Source: Colimorpha_A sp045543555
GTDB lineage: Bacteria; Bacillota; Clostridia; Oscillospirales; CAG-272
Length of the DNA: 12,190 nucleotides
Direction of reading: 5' to 3'
Assembly: GCA_045543555.1 (NCBI GenBank)
Contig: JAZQMQ010000029.1
Coordinates: 1-12,190, forward strand
Shown: positions 5,159 through 12,190 of the stretch, in pieces
Numbering within the stretch: position 1 is the stretch's first letter
Layout: every line of letters starts with the position of its first letter
Notes under the pieces: generated by a model
Databases searched by the model: none
The model's input: only the letters and a program-made list of their open reading frames with translations
What the model was told of the DNA's origin: nothing
Made by a program: the position numbers and the translations under genes

Positions 5159-7186
5159 ATGGAAAAACATGATGACATAAGTTCTCTTAAACCGGAATTG
5201 AATAAAAGAAAAAACACACTTCTCTCATTTGGGCGACTCAACATAAAGGATCTGTTATTTATGCTGTACGATATAGCTGCCGTTACAGTATCCTATTTTT
5301 TCGCCCTGTGGTTCAGATTTGATTGTAATTTTTCGGAAATACCGAAAAATTACTTGATGGCTTTGGTGAAATTTGCCCCGATCTATGCCGTGATCAGCAT
5401 TGTGATGTTTGGAATTTTTCACCTTTATCAAAGTATTTGGAAATGTGCAAGCATTGCAGAGATGAAACGAATTATCTGCGCCTCGGGTGTTCTTGCGGTT
5501 ATTCATACGACGATGATCACGCTGCTGTTTTGCCGAATGCCCATTTCTTATTATGTTATCGGTGTTTCAATACAATTTATATTGATCACCGGTGCTCGTT
5601 TTGCTTACCGATTCATCTCTATCGAAAAAAGTGAGAGCGTTAAGTTCTCCATGATTACAAGGGTTATGCTCATCGGAGCGGGCGAAGCGGGTCAAATGAT
5701 CCTGCGTGACCTGCAGAATTCAAGAGATGTAAATGAGCGAGTGCTCTGCATTATCGATGACGATAAGAAAAAACAAGGCCGTTATCTCTACGGAGTGCCG
5801 ATCGTCGGAAGCAGAGAAGATATTTTGCTGAACGTTGAAAAATATAGGATCGAAAAAATCTATCTCGCTTTGCCCGGCGCAACTGCCGATCAGCGCAGAG
5901 ATATTCTTGACGTTTGTAAGGAAACAAATTGCCAGCTGAAAAGCTTGCCGGGAATCGCTGAGATCGTTTCGGGCAAGGTTGATGCTGCCTCTCTGCGAGA
6001 CGTTTCGGTCGAAGATCTGCTCGGACGTGAATCTGTAGCGGTAAATATGGATGAGATCTATAGCTTCATCACCGATAAAGTCATTCTTGTAACCGGCGGC
6101 GGTGGATCCATAGGAAGCGCGCTTTGCAGACAGATTGCAAAGAATCACCCAAAGAAGTTGATCGTGTTCGATATATATGAAAACAATGCTCACGCTATCG
6201 GACTTGAGCTTAGGGATAAATATCCGGAGCTGAATCTTGAGATCTTGATCGGATCTGTCCGTGACAGTAAGCGTATAAATCAGGTTTTTGCAAAGTATAA
6301 GCCCGATGTGGTGTACCACGCGGCAGCGCACAAGCACGTACCGCTTATGGAGGATAGTCCTTGCGAGTCTATAAAGAATAACGCGGTCGGTACGTATAAA
6401 ACAGCGTATGCGGCTATGACTAACGGATGTAAGCGCTTTGTCCTTATTTCCACCGACAAGGCAGTCAATCCCACAAACATTATGGGGGCGTCCAAGCGTC
6501 TTTGCGAAATGATCATTCAATCGTTTGATAAGAAGGTAAGAGAGGGAAAGGCGCACGAGATCATGCCGTTGCACGTTCACACCGAAGATGCGGAAGGAAC
6601 GGTGACGGGAGTTGAATCCAACGCGGAAAATCCGAAAACGGAATTTGTTGCGGTGCGTTTTGGCAACGTGCTCGGCAGTAACGGCTCGGTGGTTCCGAGA
6701 TTTAAGGAGCAGATCGCAAAAGGCGGTCCCGTAACGGTTACACACCCCGATATTATCCGCTATTTCATGACTATTCCCGAAGCGGCATCTCTTGTGCTGC
6801 AGGCGGGAACCTATGCCGAGGGCGGAGAAATTTTCATTTTGGATATGGGCGCTCCGGTTAAAATCGATACTTTGGCAAGAAACTTGATCAGATTGTCGGG
6901 ACTGACACCGGACGTTGATATAAAGATTGAATATACAGGGCTGAGAGCAGGAGAAAAGCTGTACGAAGAAAAGCTCATGTCAGAAGAAGGTATGAGAAAA
7001 ACACCAAATCACCTGATACATATCGGTTCGCCGATACCGTTTGAAACGGATGAGTTTTTGGAACAGCTGCAAGCCTTGATGACAATGGCGTATGACTGTG
7101 AGGAGGATAAAATCAGAGACGCAGTTGCGGCTGTTGTTGGAACTTATCTTCCCACAGGTGAATTTGGCACAGAACTTGAAGGGTAA
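5159..7186 (+). CDS. Membrane-bound NDP-sugar 4,6-dehydratase/epimerase (FlaA1/CapD/WbpM type)
   Basis: This 675-residue polysaccharide biosynthesis enzyme starts with four predicted membrane segments (~33-51, 72-90, 107-125 and 130-150). A CoA-binding-like Rossmann domain follows, with GAGEAGQ at 173-179. The catalytic short-chain dehydratase domain has the NAD motif GGGGSIG at 313-319, AAAHKHVPLMED at 388-399, STDKAVNPTN at 431-440 (Asp433, Lys434) and MGASKR at 442-447. Met replaces the usual Tyr of YxxxK, as is typical of this large membrane-bound subfamily. The likely reaction is NAD-dependent 4,6-dehydration of UDP-GlcNAc or a related UDP-sugar, feeding bacillosamine, FucNAc or QuiNAc-type residues for surface glycans. 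Residues ~460-492 form a longer-than-usual loop before FVAVRFGNVLGSNGS. The ATG has CAGGAG (5143-5148) about 10 nt upstream. No glycosyltransferase cluster is in view. Confidence 0.92.
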   Translation: MEKHDDISSLKPELNKRKNTLLSFGRLNIKDLLFMLYDIAAVTVSYFFALWFRFDCNFSEIPKNYLMALVKFAPIYAVISIVMFGIFHLYQSIWKCASIAEMKRIICASGVLAVIHTTMITLLFCRMPISYYVIGVSIQFILITGARFAYRFISIEKSESVKFSMITRVMLIGAGEAGQMILRDLQNSRDVNERVLCIIDDDKKKQGRYLYGVPIVGSREDILLNVEKYRIEKIYLALPGATADQRRDILDVCKETNCQLKSLPGIAEIVSGKVDAASLRDVSVEDLLGRESVAVNMDEIYSFITDKVILVTGGGGSIGSALCRQIAKNHPKKLIVFDIYENNAHAIGLELRDKYPELNLEILIGSVRDSKRINQVFAKYKPDVVYHAAAHKHVPLMEDSPCESIKNNAVGTYKTAYAAMTNGCKRFVLISTDKAVNPTNIMGASKRLCEMIIQSFDKKVREGKAHEIMPLHVHTEDAEGTVTGVESNAENPKTEFVAVRFGNVLGSNGSVVPRFKEQIAKGGPVTVTHPDIIRYFMTIPEAASLVLQAGTYAEGGEIFILDMGAPVKIDTLARNLIRLSGLTPDVDIKIEYTGLRAGEKLYEEKLMSEEGMRKTPNHLIHIGSPIPFETDEFLEQLQALMTMAYDCEEDKIRDAVAAVVGTYLPTGEFGTELEG

Positions 7187-7222
7187 GCGTAACCGAGAAG
7201 ATTAACTTTGTGACAAAAATCA

Positions 7223-7609
7223 TTGCGGGTTATGGTGCCCGACGACGTTGAGGGGAACATTATAAATGTTCGCGACGACATTGAACATCAAATTGTTTTG
7301 GGCATTGGCGGTGCGTTTAGTGATTCTGCGGCAAATGCGTGGCCTAATATGCCCAAGGACATACAAGAAAATTTAATTGAGTCATATTTTGACAGTGAAA
7401 AGGGAATAGGTTACAATTTTGGTCGGTTTTCTATAGTCGGCTGCGATTTTTCAATAGAGGATTACACCTATGTAAGCGAAGGCAACGAGGCGCTTGAGAG
7501 CTTTGACGTTTCGCACGACCCCAAAGCGGTATTTCCGACGGTGAAGGCTGCTTTGAAATAATCCGCCCTCATTTTGCTTGCGTCTCTAAGGTCGTCTTCC
7601 GTTTATATG
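7223..7609 (+). pseudogene. Decayed N-terminal fragment of a GH30 glycosidase
   Basis: The frame from 7223 encodes a clear GH30 (glucosylceramidase-like) N-terminal barrel: GIGGAFSDSAANAW, then ESYFDSEKGIGYNFGR, VGCDFSIEDYTYV and ALESFDVSHD. It stops at TAA 7559-7561 after only 112 residues, whereas the family usually exceeds 400. In the same frame after the stop, the DNA still reads LLASLRSSSVYMKT, a degraded form of the family's L-F-A-S-P-W-S-P-P-A-x-M-K motif. The 5' end is also truncated: only TTG or internal ATG starts are available, with a TGA at 7211 and no good RBS. Catalytic glutamates are absent. It lies 36 nt behind the dehydratase gene. The gene is dead unless the short frame has been repurposed. 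Confidence 0.82.
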
Positions 7610-7636
7610 AAAACCACCGGCACAGCCGGTGGTTTT
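7610..7636 (+). terminator. Hairpin terminator after the GH30 remnant
   Basis: AAAACCACCGGC (7610-7621) pairs perfectly with GCCGGTGGTTTT (7625-7636) around an ACA loop. It has a GC-rich core and A/T flanks, so it can act on both strands. It would end transcripts from the dehydratase gene and lies about 60 nt upstream of the next promoter. Confidence 0.85.
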
Positions 7637-7699
7637 GAACTTTGTCTGCAAATTGCAAGAATACAACTGACAATTGTAAAAATAACAACAAAAATTATA

Positions 7700-7728
7700 T
7701 TTACACAACTGATGATATGTAGTATAAT
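7700..7728 (+). promoter_or_regulatory. Promoter of the XRE-ARH gene
   Basis: TTTACA (7700-7705), a 17-bp spacer and a perfect TATAAT (7723-7728). The transcript would begin near 7735 and reach AGGAGGA (7749-7755) 6 nt before the ATG. An XRE-domain protein often autoregulates, but I see no clear palindrome in the core promoter. Confidence 0.68.
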
Positions 7729-7761
7729 TAATGCGTAAGTAATTTTATAGGAGGAAGATAT

Positions 7762-9333
7762 ATGACTTTCGGAAAGACGATCAGCCTGATCAGAAATCAG
7801 GCAAAGCTTACACAGGCGCAGTTTGCCGAGCTGTTTGACATTTCTCAGCAATCGGTACAAAAATGGGAAAGCGGGGAAACGGTGCCCGATGTTGAGAAAA
7901 TTATCAAGATTGCAAAATATTTTGACGTTTCGCTCGATGCTATGCTGATGGGAAACGACAATCGTGTTGTTGAAGAGATGAATCGCTCTGAAATTCTGAA
8001 GCCGCAGTATCAGAATATACATGACTGGGAGTTTTATTCTTCAAATTTGTTGACCGAGTATGATCAATCTATAGAGGAAGGGCTTGACATTGAAGCCTTT
8101 AAGGACATTTTTTATTCGGTTTCGAGATTACCAAAGGGCGAAATTAAGAAAAGACTCGGAGACGTATTGTTCGACGTGGTTTCCGGCGCCAAAATCAAGG
8201 AAGGATATCCATATATCGAACCGTCGGAGCTCGATCAGATACAGATGATAAGACGCGGATCCGATGAAATAAAACAATATGACAGAGCTGAAATAAAGAA
8301 TAAGATCAGCGGAGCGTGGTACGGCAGGATCTGCGGTTGTATGCTCGGAAAGAGCGTCGAAGGTGTGCGCACGGACGATTTTATTCCTTTTTTGAAGGAA
8401 ACTGGCAATTATCCAATGCACAGATACATCTATCGCAGAGATCTTAATAATATTGATCTGACAAAATACAGATTTAATTTTGCAAACAGGATCTATGCAG
8501 ACGAGATCAACGGAATGCCCGTTGACGACGATACGAACTACGTTGTTCTTGCCCAAAAAGTAATTGAAAAATACGGCAGAGACTTCACTCCTTACAATAT
8601 GTCTAGAGCTTGGCTTGCTTATCAGTCCAAGGACTCATACTGTACGGCGGAGCGAGTTGCATTTTGTAATTTTATAAACGGTTATGAGCCGCCTCAGTCG
8701 GCGATTTATAAGAATCCTTACCGCGAATGGATCGGCGCGCAGATCCGCGGAGACTATTTCGGTTATATTAATCCCGGCAATCCAAGGCTTGCGGCAGAAA
8801 TGGCTTGGCGAGATGCGTCCATTTCGCACGTTAAAAACGGAATTTACGGAGAAATGTGGGTGGCAGCCATGATCGCCGTCGCGGCGACTACGGAGAGCAT
8901 TGAGGAGATAATTCTCGGCGGACTTGCCGAAATTCCACACACGTCAAGGCTTTATGAAAGCGTTGCTTCTGTGATGGAATGTTATAAGAGCGGTGTTTCT
9001 CAAAATGATTGCTTTGAGATGATCCACAAAAAGTACAACGAACATACAAGCCACGGCTGGTGTCATACCATCTCTAACGCCATGATCGTCGCTGCCGCGC
9101 TTTTGTACGGTGAAGGCGATTTTTCAAAGTCGATTTGTATGGCTGTTGAGACGGGATTCGATACCGACTGTAACGGCGCGACCGTCGGATCGGTTCTTGG
9201 AATGGCAAAAGGGGCAAACGGTATCCCTGAATATTGGACGGATCCGATCAAGGATACGCTTTACACGTCGATATTTGGCATAGGAACGGTAAAAATTTCC
9301 GATTGCGTAGAAAAGACCCTTAAGCATTTGTGA
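7762..9333 (+). CDS. XRE-type helix-turn-helix / ADP-ribosylglycohydrolase fusion protein
   Basis: A 523-residue two-domain protein. Residues 5-62 are a classic HTH_3 DNA-binding domain (LTQAQFAELF at 16-25, SQQSVQKWESGETVPD at 28-43). A ~120-residue linker follows. Residues ~180-510 are an ADP-ribosylglycohydrolase (ARH/DraG superfamily) domain: GAWYGRICGCMLGKSVEG at 184-201, the first metal motif PVDDDTN at 253-259, GNGIYGEMWVAAM at 359-370 and the second metal site GFDTDCNGATVGSVLG at 465-480. In this superfamily the Asp residues bind two Mg2+ and the enzyme removes ADP-ribose from proteins or other acceptors. All visible metal ligands are kept, so it is probably active. It has its own promoter and no ADP-ribosyltransferase partner in the window. 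Its target and the DNA sequence it reads are unknown. Confidence 0.92.
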   Translation: MTFGKTISLIRNQAKLTQAQFAELFDISQQSVQKWESGETVPDVEKIIKIAKYFDVSLDAMLMGNDNRVVEEMNRSEILKPQYQNIHDWEFYSSNLLTEYDQSIEEGLDIEAFKDIFYSVSRLPKGEIKKRLGDVLFDVVSGAKIKEGYPYIEPSELDQIQMIRRGSDEIKQYDRAEIKNKISGAWYGRICGCMLGKSVEGVRTDDFIPFLKETGNYPMHRYIYRRDLNNIDLTKYRFNFANRIYADEINGMPVDDDTNYVVLAQKVIEKYGRDFTPYNMSRAWLAYQSKDSYCTAERVAFCNFINGYEPPQSAIYKNPYREWIGAQIRGDYFGYINPGNPRLAAEMAWRDASISHVKNGIYGEMWVAAMIAVAATTESIEEIILGGLAEIPHTSRLYESVASVMECYKSGVSQNDCFEMIHKKYNEHTSHGWCHTISNAMIVAAALLYGEGDFSKSICMAVETGFDTDCNGATVGSVLGMAKGANGIPEYWTDPIKDTLYTSIFGIGTVKISDCVEKTLKHL

Positions 9334-9612
9334 TGTGAAGAGGGACTATTCAGACAGGCTTCTTATTCACTTCGGGAAAACACAGAATTGGTATGAAAAT
9401 TAAACTTAGTAAACGTAAGACAATATCGGCTTGACACCATCGGATGAAGGGTATTTATCGCGCCGACCGCGTATTGGTAGTCGAATAAATATACGTCTCG
9501 GATCCACTTCACGGTATGGGAATACTTGGCCGCGACAACGCATCCCCCTGTTTTGCTTGTCAAATAAGGGCCTGAGCTATTATTTTACGGTTTATTCTTA
9601 TTTTGTGTCACT

Positions 9613-9640
9613 GGCGGTGCTGATTTTTGCACCGCCTTTT
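9613..9640 (+). terminator. Rho-independent terminator
   Basis: GGCGGTGC (9613-9620) pairs with GCACCGCC (9629-9636) around an 8-nt T-rich loop and is followed by TTTT. It lies 280 nt after the XRE-ARH stop and isolates it from the adhesin gene. Confidence 0.85.
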
Positions 9641-9710
9641 CCATTTTTTGCGCAAATAATTACATAAAACGGTGACAAGCTGCAACGAGTGCTGCAAAAA
9701 GTGTTTTTAA

Positions 9711-9788
9711 ATGTAACTAAAAGGTTGTTTTTGTCGAAAAAAGTTACTAGTTTGCAAAAAAAAATCAAAAGAAAAACAAAATGTAACT
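9711..9788. promoter_or_regulatory. Three GTAACT motifs upstream of the adhesin promoter
   Basis: The 8-mer ATGTAACT occurs directly at 9711-9718 and 9781-9788, seven helical turns apart (70 bp). An inverted copy AGTTAC lies at 9742-9747. The downstream copy sits where an activator would contact RNA polymerase, because the promoter lacks a good -35 box. A binding-site role is inferred. Confidence 0.35.
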
Positions 9789-9806
9789 GCGTTTGTGACT
9801 ATAGGG

Positions 9807-9815
9807 TGCTATAAT
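9807..9815 (+). promoter_or_regulatory. Extended -10 promoter of the adhesin gene
   Basis: TGC followed by a perfect TATAAT (9810-9815). At 17-bp spacing the -35 position reads CTGCGT, far from consensus, so the promoter probably relies on the extended -10 and perhaps an activator at the GTAACT motif. The leader is about 55 nt and ends in GAAAGGG (9863-9869), 8 nt before the ATG. Confidence 0.55.
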
Positions 9816-9877
9816 TCAATCACAAAAGTGAAAAACTAATTGGTTCACAGAAATAAATAGCTGAAAGGGCAAAGAAA

Positions 9878-12190
9878 ATGAAGAAATTTTTATCAATCAT
9901 ATTAACAATCTCAATGTTGTTGGGAATGGTGACTCACATGGCATTTGCTACCGAGTCGGATCTTGACAAAATTGTTGAAACGTATCTTGACAAGACGGCG
10001 AATGGACTTCATAAGAATGACCAGACCGGCGTTTCGCTCACCTTCCCCGGTACCGCAAACGGTAATATTGACGTTGTATTTCTGTGCGGCGGCGGTATGA
10101 CCGCGAACATGCAGACTATTGAATCTGCAATCAACGTATTTAAGCCCGCAATGGAAAGCGGAAAAGCTACCGTTAGAGTAGGTTTGATTTCTCTTGAAAA
10201 GGGCAAGGAGATCATTTTGGACCTCAACAGCGATGAAGCTGTCCTTGACCCGGATACTTACGTAGAATTCCTCAAGGCTAAGTTTGATGATATTAACGAC
10301 CTCCCCGCCGGTACCACAAACCTTCACAGCCAGCTTCTTGAAGCACAGAAGATGCTTGAAAAGGAAACCGAGGCAGAGGATTCAAATAAATACGTATTCT
10401 TGCTCGCTACAGGTCGTACCTATTGGTTCGACAATGTTGAGGGTGAGCAGTCAACAGTTGTAAACAAGGTTAACGGCACGTATTATTGGGGTAACTATCT
10501 GTGGCAGTCTCAGCGCGGCCGTCACACCTCACTGTACATGATACCTGATTCTTACAAAAACAGCTACGAAGCTTTCTTTGCCGATATTGAAAAATGGGTA
10601 GCTGCCGATGGTGACAAGTATGTATACACTCCCCATTTCGATACAAATGATTATTCGGCATATATTAACTGGGAAAAGAATAACAACAAAGATTTGAGAG
10701 CTTTAGGCATTACAGGCAGCAGATTTGGTAACGGTATTGTTAATCCCAAGCCTACAGAAGAGAACTTCATTACCGGTGTAATGGCAGGTGCAAGTTCTTC
10801 CAACAGTCCCGCCAATGCTCTTAACTACGAGCGTGCACAGTATGAGTGCGTTCAGGTTTGGAAACAGCTCGTAGCTAATGGTTATAACTGCTATTCTATC
10901 TGTAGTGAGAACCCTAACTATCAAAACGGGTCCGAGTACATTACTCAGGGCGCAAAATATACAGGTACCTCCAGATCTCAGGTTGGTCACAGCTTCATGA
11001 ACTATCTTGCTACTCTTGCAGGTCAGGAGTACGCACCTACAGTATGGGATTATGAGCGCAATGAAGACGGAAGCTTTAAGTCTGCAAAAACTGTTCTTAA
11101 GGAAGATTTCTTCAAGCCCATTCAAAATGACATGTACTATACCTACTCCAACGGCTCTACCATTGTTGATTACATTGGAAAGAACGAGAATGGTAACTTT
11201 GAGTTTATCCAGGATCACAATTATATTCACTTGAGCCTTGGCGGTGTTGAATATAAGACCAATAAGGAGGAACCCAAGGAAGGATACGACTTCTCTGCTT
11301 CGTTCACAGCCCCCGGCGCAACCGAGCCCACCTTCTGGCTTGACTATGTATATGGCGACGGTAAGACCACCGAGTACTACGTTTTGACTTTTGGTGAGAG
11401 CGTTACTGTTGAAAGACTTGCAAACCTGACCTTTAAATTGCACCTGATCGAAAAGCAGGAAATCGCAGGAGAATATGACGTTCCTACAAGTAATTCCGCA
11501 ATCCTCTATCCTATTGATAGTGACGGAAAAGCAGGCAAGCCCTCTCCGTTCCCCATTCCGATCGTAACATATACAGTAGAAAGCGTATCAATCTCAGGCG
11601 TTAAGACCTGGAACGATGGCGATAACCGCGATCTCACCCGTCCCGAAAGCATCATAATTCGTCTGTGGGAGGGTGAAACGGAGATCGCGTCTACCGAAGT
11701 AACCGCAGAGGATAATTGGAGCTATACCTTCGAAGGTCTCCGCGAATTCAGAAACGGTAAGAAAATCGTTTACAGAATCACAGAAGATGAGGTTCCCGGA
11801 TATACGACCACCTACGACGGATACAACGTAATCAACAGCTATAACATTAAGACCGTTAACGTAGAGGGAAGCAAGATCTGGAACGATAACAACGACCAGG
11901 ACGGAATCCGCCCCGAGAGCATCATTATCAAGCTTCTTGCTAACGGCGAGGTAGTTGATACCGCAGAAGTAACTGCAGAAAACGGCTGGCAGTACTCCTT
12001 TACCGAGCTTCCCAAGTATGAGGGCGGAAACGAGATCACATACTCAATCGAAGAGGAAGTTGTTAAGGGCTACGTTACCACCTACGACGGATACAACGTT
12101 ATCAACACACACGTAGTCAGCACAGCGATCACCCTCGAAGGCATCAAGTATCTTGACTCGGTAGTAGCAGAAGGATTCACCTTCGTGCTT
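9878..12190 (+). CDS. Secreted CnaB-repeat adhesin with degenerate VWA-like domain (3' end outside window)
   Basis: The frame is open from ATG 9878 to the window edge: 771 residues, incomplete. Residues 1-24 are a signal peptide (MKKF, hydrophobic core, AFA before T25). Residues ~62-420 resemble a von Willebrand A-like domain of Gram-positive pilus and adhesin tips: NIDVVFLCGGGM at 63-74, an AGTTN at 144-148, and KYVFLLATGR at 171-180. The metal-binding MIDAS residues are replaced: CGGGM stands for DxSxS, and ATG for TDG. CnaB-type beta-sandwich domains follow at ~569-655 (Lys576, Glu636, Asn653) and ~660-745 (Lys666, Glu725, Asn743), which fit self-forming Lys-Asn isopeptide bonds. A third domain starts at ~750 with Lys757. 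A C-terminal sortase signal is expected beyond the window. Codon choice (TAC, AAC, ACC, TTC) suggests high expression. Its ligand is unknown. Confidence 0.9.
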   Translation, partial: MKKFLSIILTISMLLGMVTHMAFATESDLDKIVETYLDKTANGLHKNDQTGVSLTFPGTANGNIDVVFLCGGGMTANMQTIESAINVFKPAMESGKATVRVGLISLEKGKEIILDLNSDEAVLDPDTYVEFLKAKFDDINDLPAGTTNLHSQLLEAQKMLEKETEAEDSNKYVFLLATGRTYWFDNVEGEQSTVVNKVNGTYYWGNYLWQSQRGRHTSLYMIPDSYKNSYEAFFADIEKWVAADGDKYVYTPHFDTNDYSAYINWEKNNNKDLRALGITGSRFGNGIVNPKPTEENFITGVMAGASSSNSPANALNYERAQYECVQVWKQLVANGYNCYSICSENPNYQNGSEYITQGAKYTGTSRSQVGHSFMNYLATLAGQEYAPTVWDYERNEDGSFKSAKTVLKEDFFKPIQNDMYYTYSNGSTIVDYIGKNENGNFEFIQDHNYIHLSLGGVEYKTNKEEPKEGYDFSASFTAPGATEPTFWLDYVYGDGKTTEYYVLTFGESVTVERLANLTFKLHLIEKQEIAGEYDVPTSNSAILYPIDSDGKAGKPSPFPIPIVTYTVESVSISGVKTWNDGDNRDLTRPESIIIRLWEGETEIASTEVTAEDNWSYTFEGLREFRNGKKIVYRITEDEVPGYTTTYDGYNVINSYNIKTVNVEGSKIWNDNNDQDGIRPESIIIKLLANGEVVDTAEVTAENGWQYSFTELPKYEGGNEITYSIEEEVVKGYVTTYDGYNVINTHVVSTAITLEGIKYLDSVVAEGFTFVL
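11568..12107 (+). repeat. Two tandem 270-nt CnaB-encoding repeat units
   Basis: Two in-frame units of exactly 270 nt (90 codons) lie back to back inside the adhesin gene. Their 3' ends are almost identical at the DNA level: the 31 bases at 11807-11837 and 12077-12107 differ at one position, in the YDGYNVIN coding segment. The centre of each unit (KxWND...RPESIII) is more diverged. Recent duplication or gene conversion is likely, with variable repeat number between strains. Confidence 0.8.

Larger units (their letters stand above)
9334..9877. other. 544-nt gene-less region with terminator and adhesin promoter
   Basis: Positions 9334-9612 show no gene I can support. Short open stretches exist on both strands, but none has start signals or a recognisable family, and the segment may be decayed coding DNA. 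A strong terminator is at 9613-9640. Positions 9641-9877 are AT-rich and carry three GTAACT motifs, an extended -10 promoter and the ribosome binding site of the adhesin gene. Confidence 0.6.

Noticed and set aside
5720..6745. A 341-residue minus-strand frame antisense to the sugar dehydratase.
   Set aside because: Long but wholly inside a gene with intact motifs; its composition (Arg, His, Cys, Ile rich) is typical of an antisense shadow.
7603..8022. A minus-strand 139-residue frame between the GH30 remnant and the XRE-ARH gene.
   Set aside because: It runs antisense through the XRE domain and across the promoter and terminator; no start signals or family features.

Overview
The window looks like chromosomal DNA of an anaerobic, probably gut- or rumen-associated, Clostridia-type Bacillota. 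The reasons are a low-GC rRNA operon tail with interleaved tRNAs, strong AGGAGG-type ribosome binding sites, extended -10 promoters, cytoplasmic and secreted glycan-related genes, and a Gram-positive CnaB-repeat surface protein. I cannot assign a genus from the sequence.

Layout. Positions 1-712 hold the end of an rRNA operon: 23S 3' end, tRNA-Lys(CTT), two tandem 5S genes, tRNA-Asn(GTT) and a rho-independent terminator. The two 5S copies differ at eight positions, and these resolve into four compensated base pairs. Positions 713-2091 carry two promoters, a stand-alone ABC-type AAA ATPase and an overlapping small ORF of doubtful frame. Positions 2092-2494 are intergenic, with tandem GNRA-capped hairpins and then a promoter whose -35 box lies inside a perfect inverted repeat. 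That promoter drives a GH2 glycosidase (2495-4291) that ends near a strong terminator (4496-4535).

Positions 4540-5158 are a scar region: a complete promoter and RBS leading to an 18-codon, tyrosine-rich ORF, then an antisense decayed gene fragment. Positions 5159-7186 encode a membrane-bound NDP-sugar 4,6-dehydratase of the FlaA1/CapD/WbpM type, for surface glycan biosynthesis. Directly behind it sits a truncated, decayed GH30 glycosidase (7223-7609), closed by a terminator hairpin. Positions 7762-9333 encode an XRE helix-turn-helix domain fused to an ADP-ribosylglycohydrolase domain, expressed from its own promoter.

Positions 9334-9877 have no supported gene but hold a terminator, three GTAACT motifs and an extended -10 promoter. 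The window ends inside a large secreted adhesin (9878-12190+) with a signal peptide, a VWA-like domain that has lost its MIDAS residues, and at least two CnaB isopeptide repeats.

The genes look independently transcribed rather than one operon. The common theme is glycan and surface biology (GH2, GH30 remnant, sugar dehydratase, adhesin), with two regulatory or stress-like loners (the ATPase and the XRE-ARH fusion). The points most worth following are the XRE-ARH fusion, the MIDAS-less adhesin, the covarying 5S pair, the Tyr-rich mini-ORF and the gene-decay scars.
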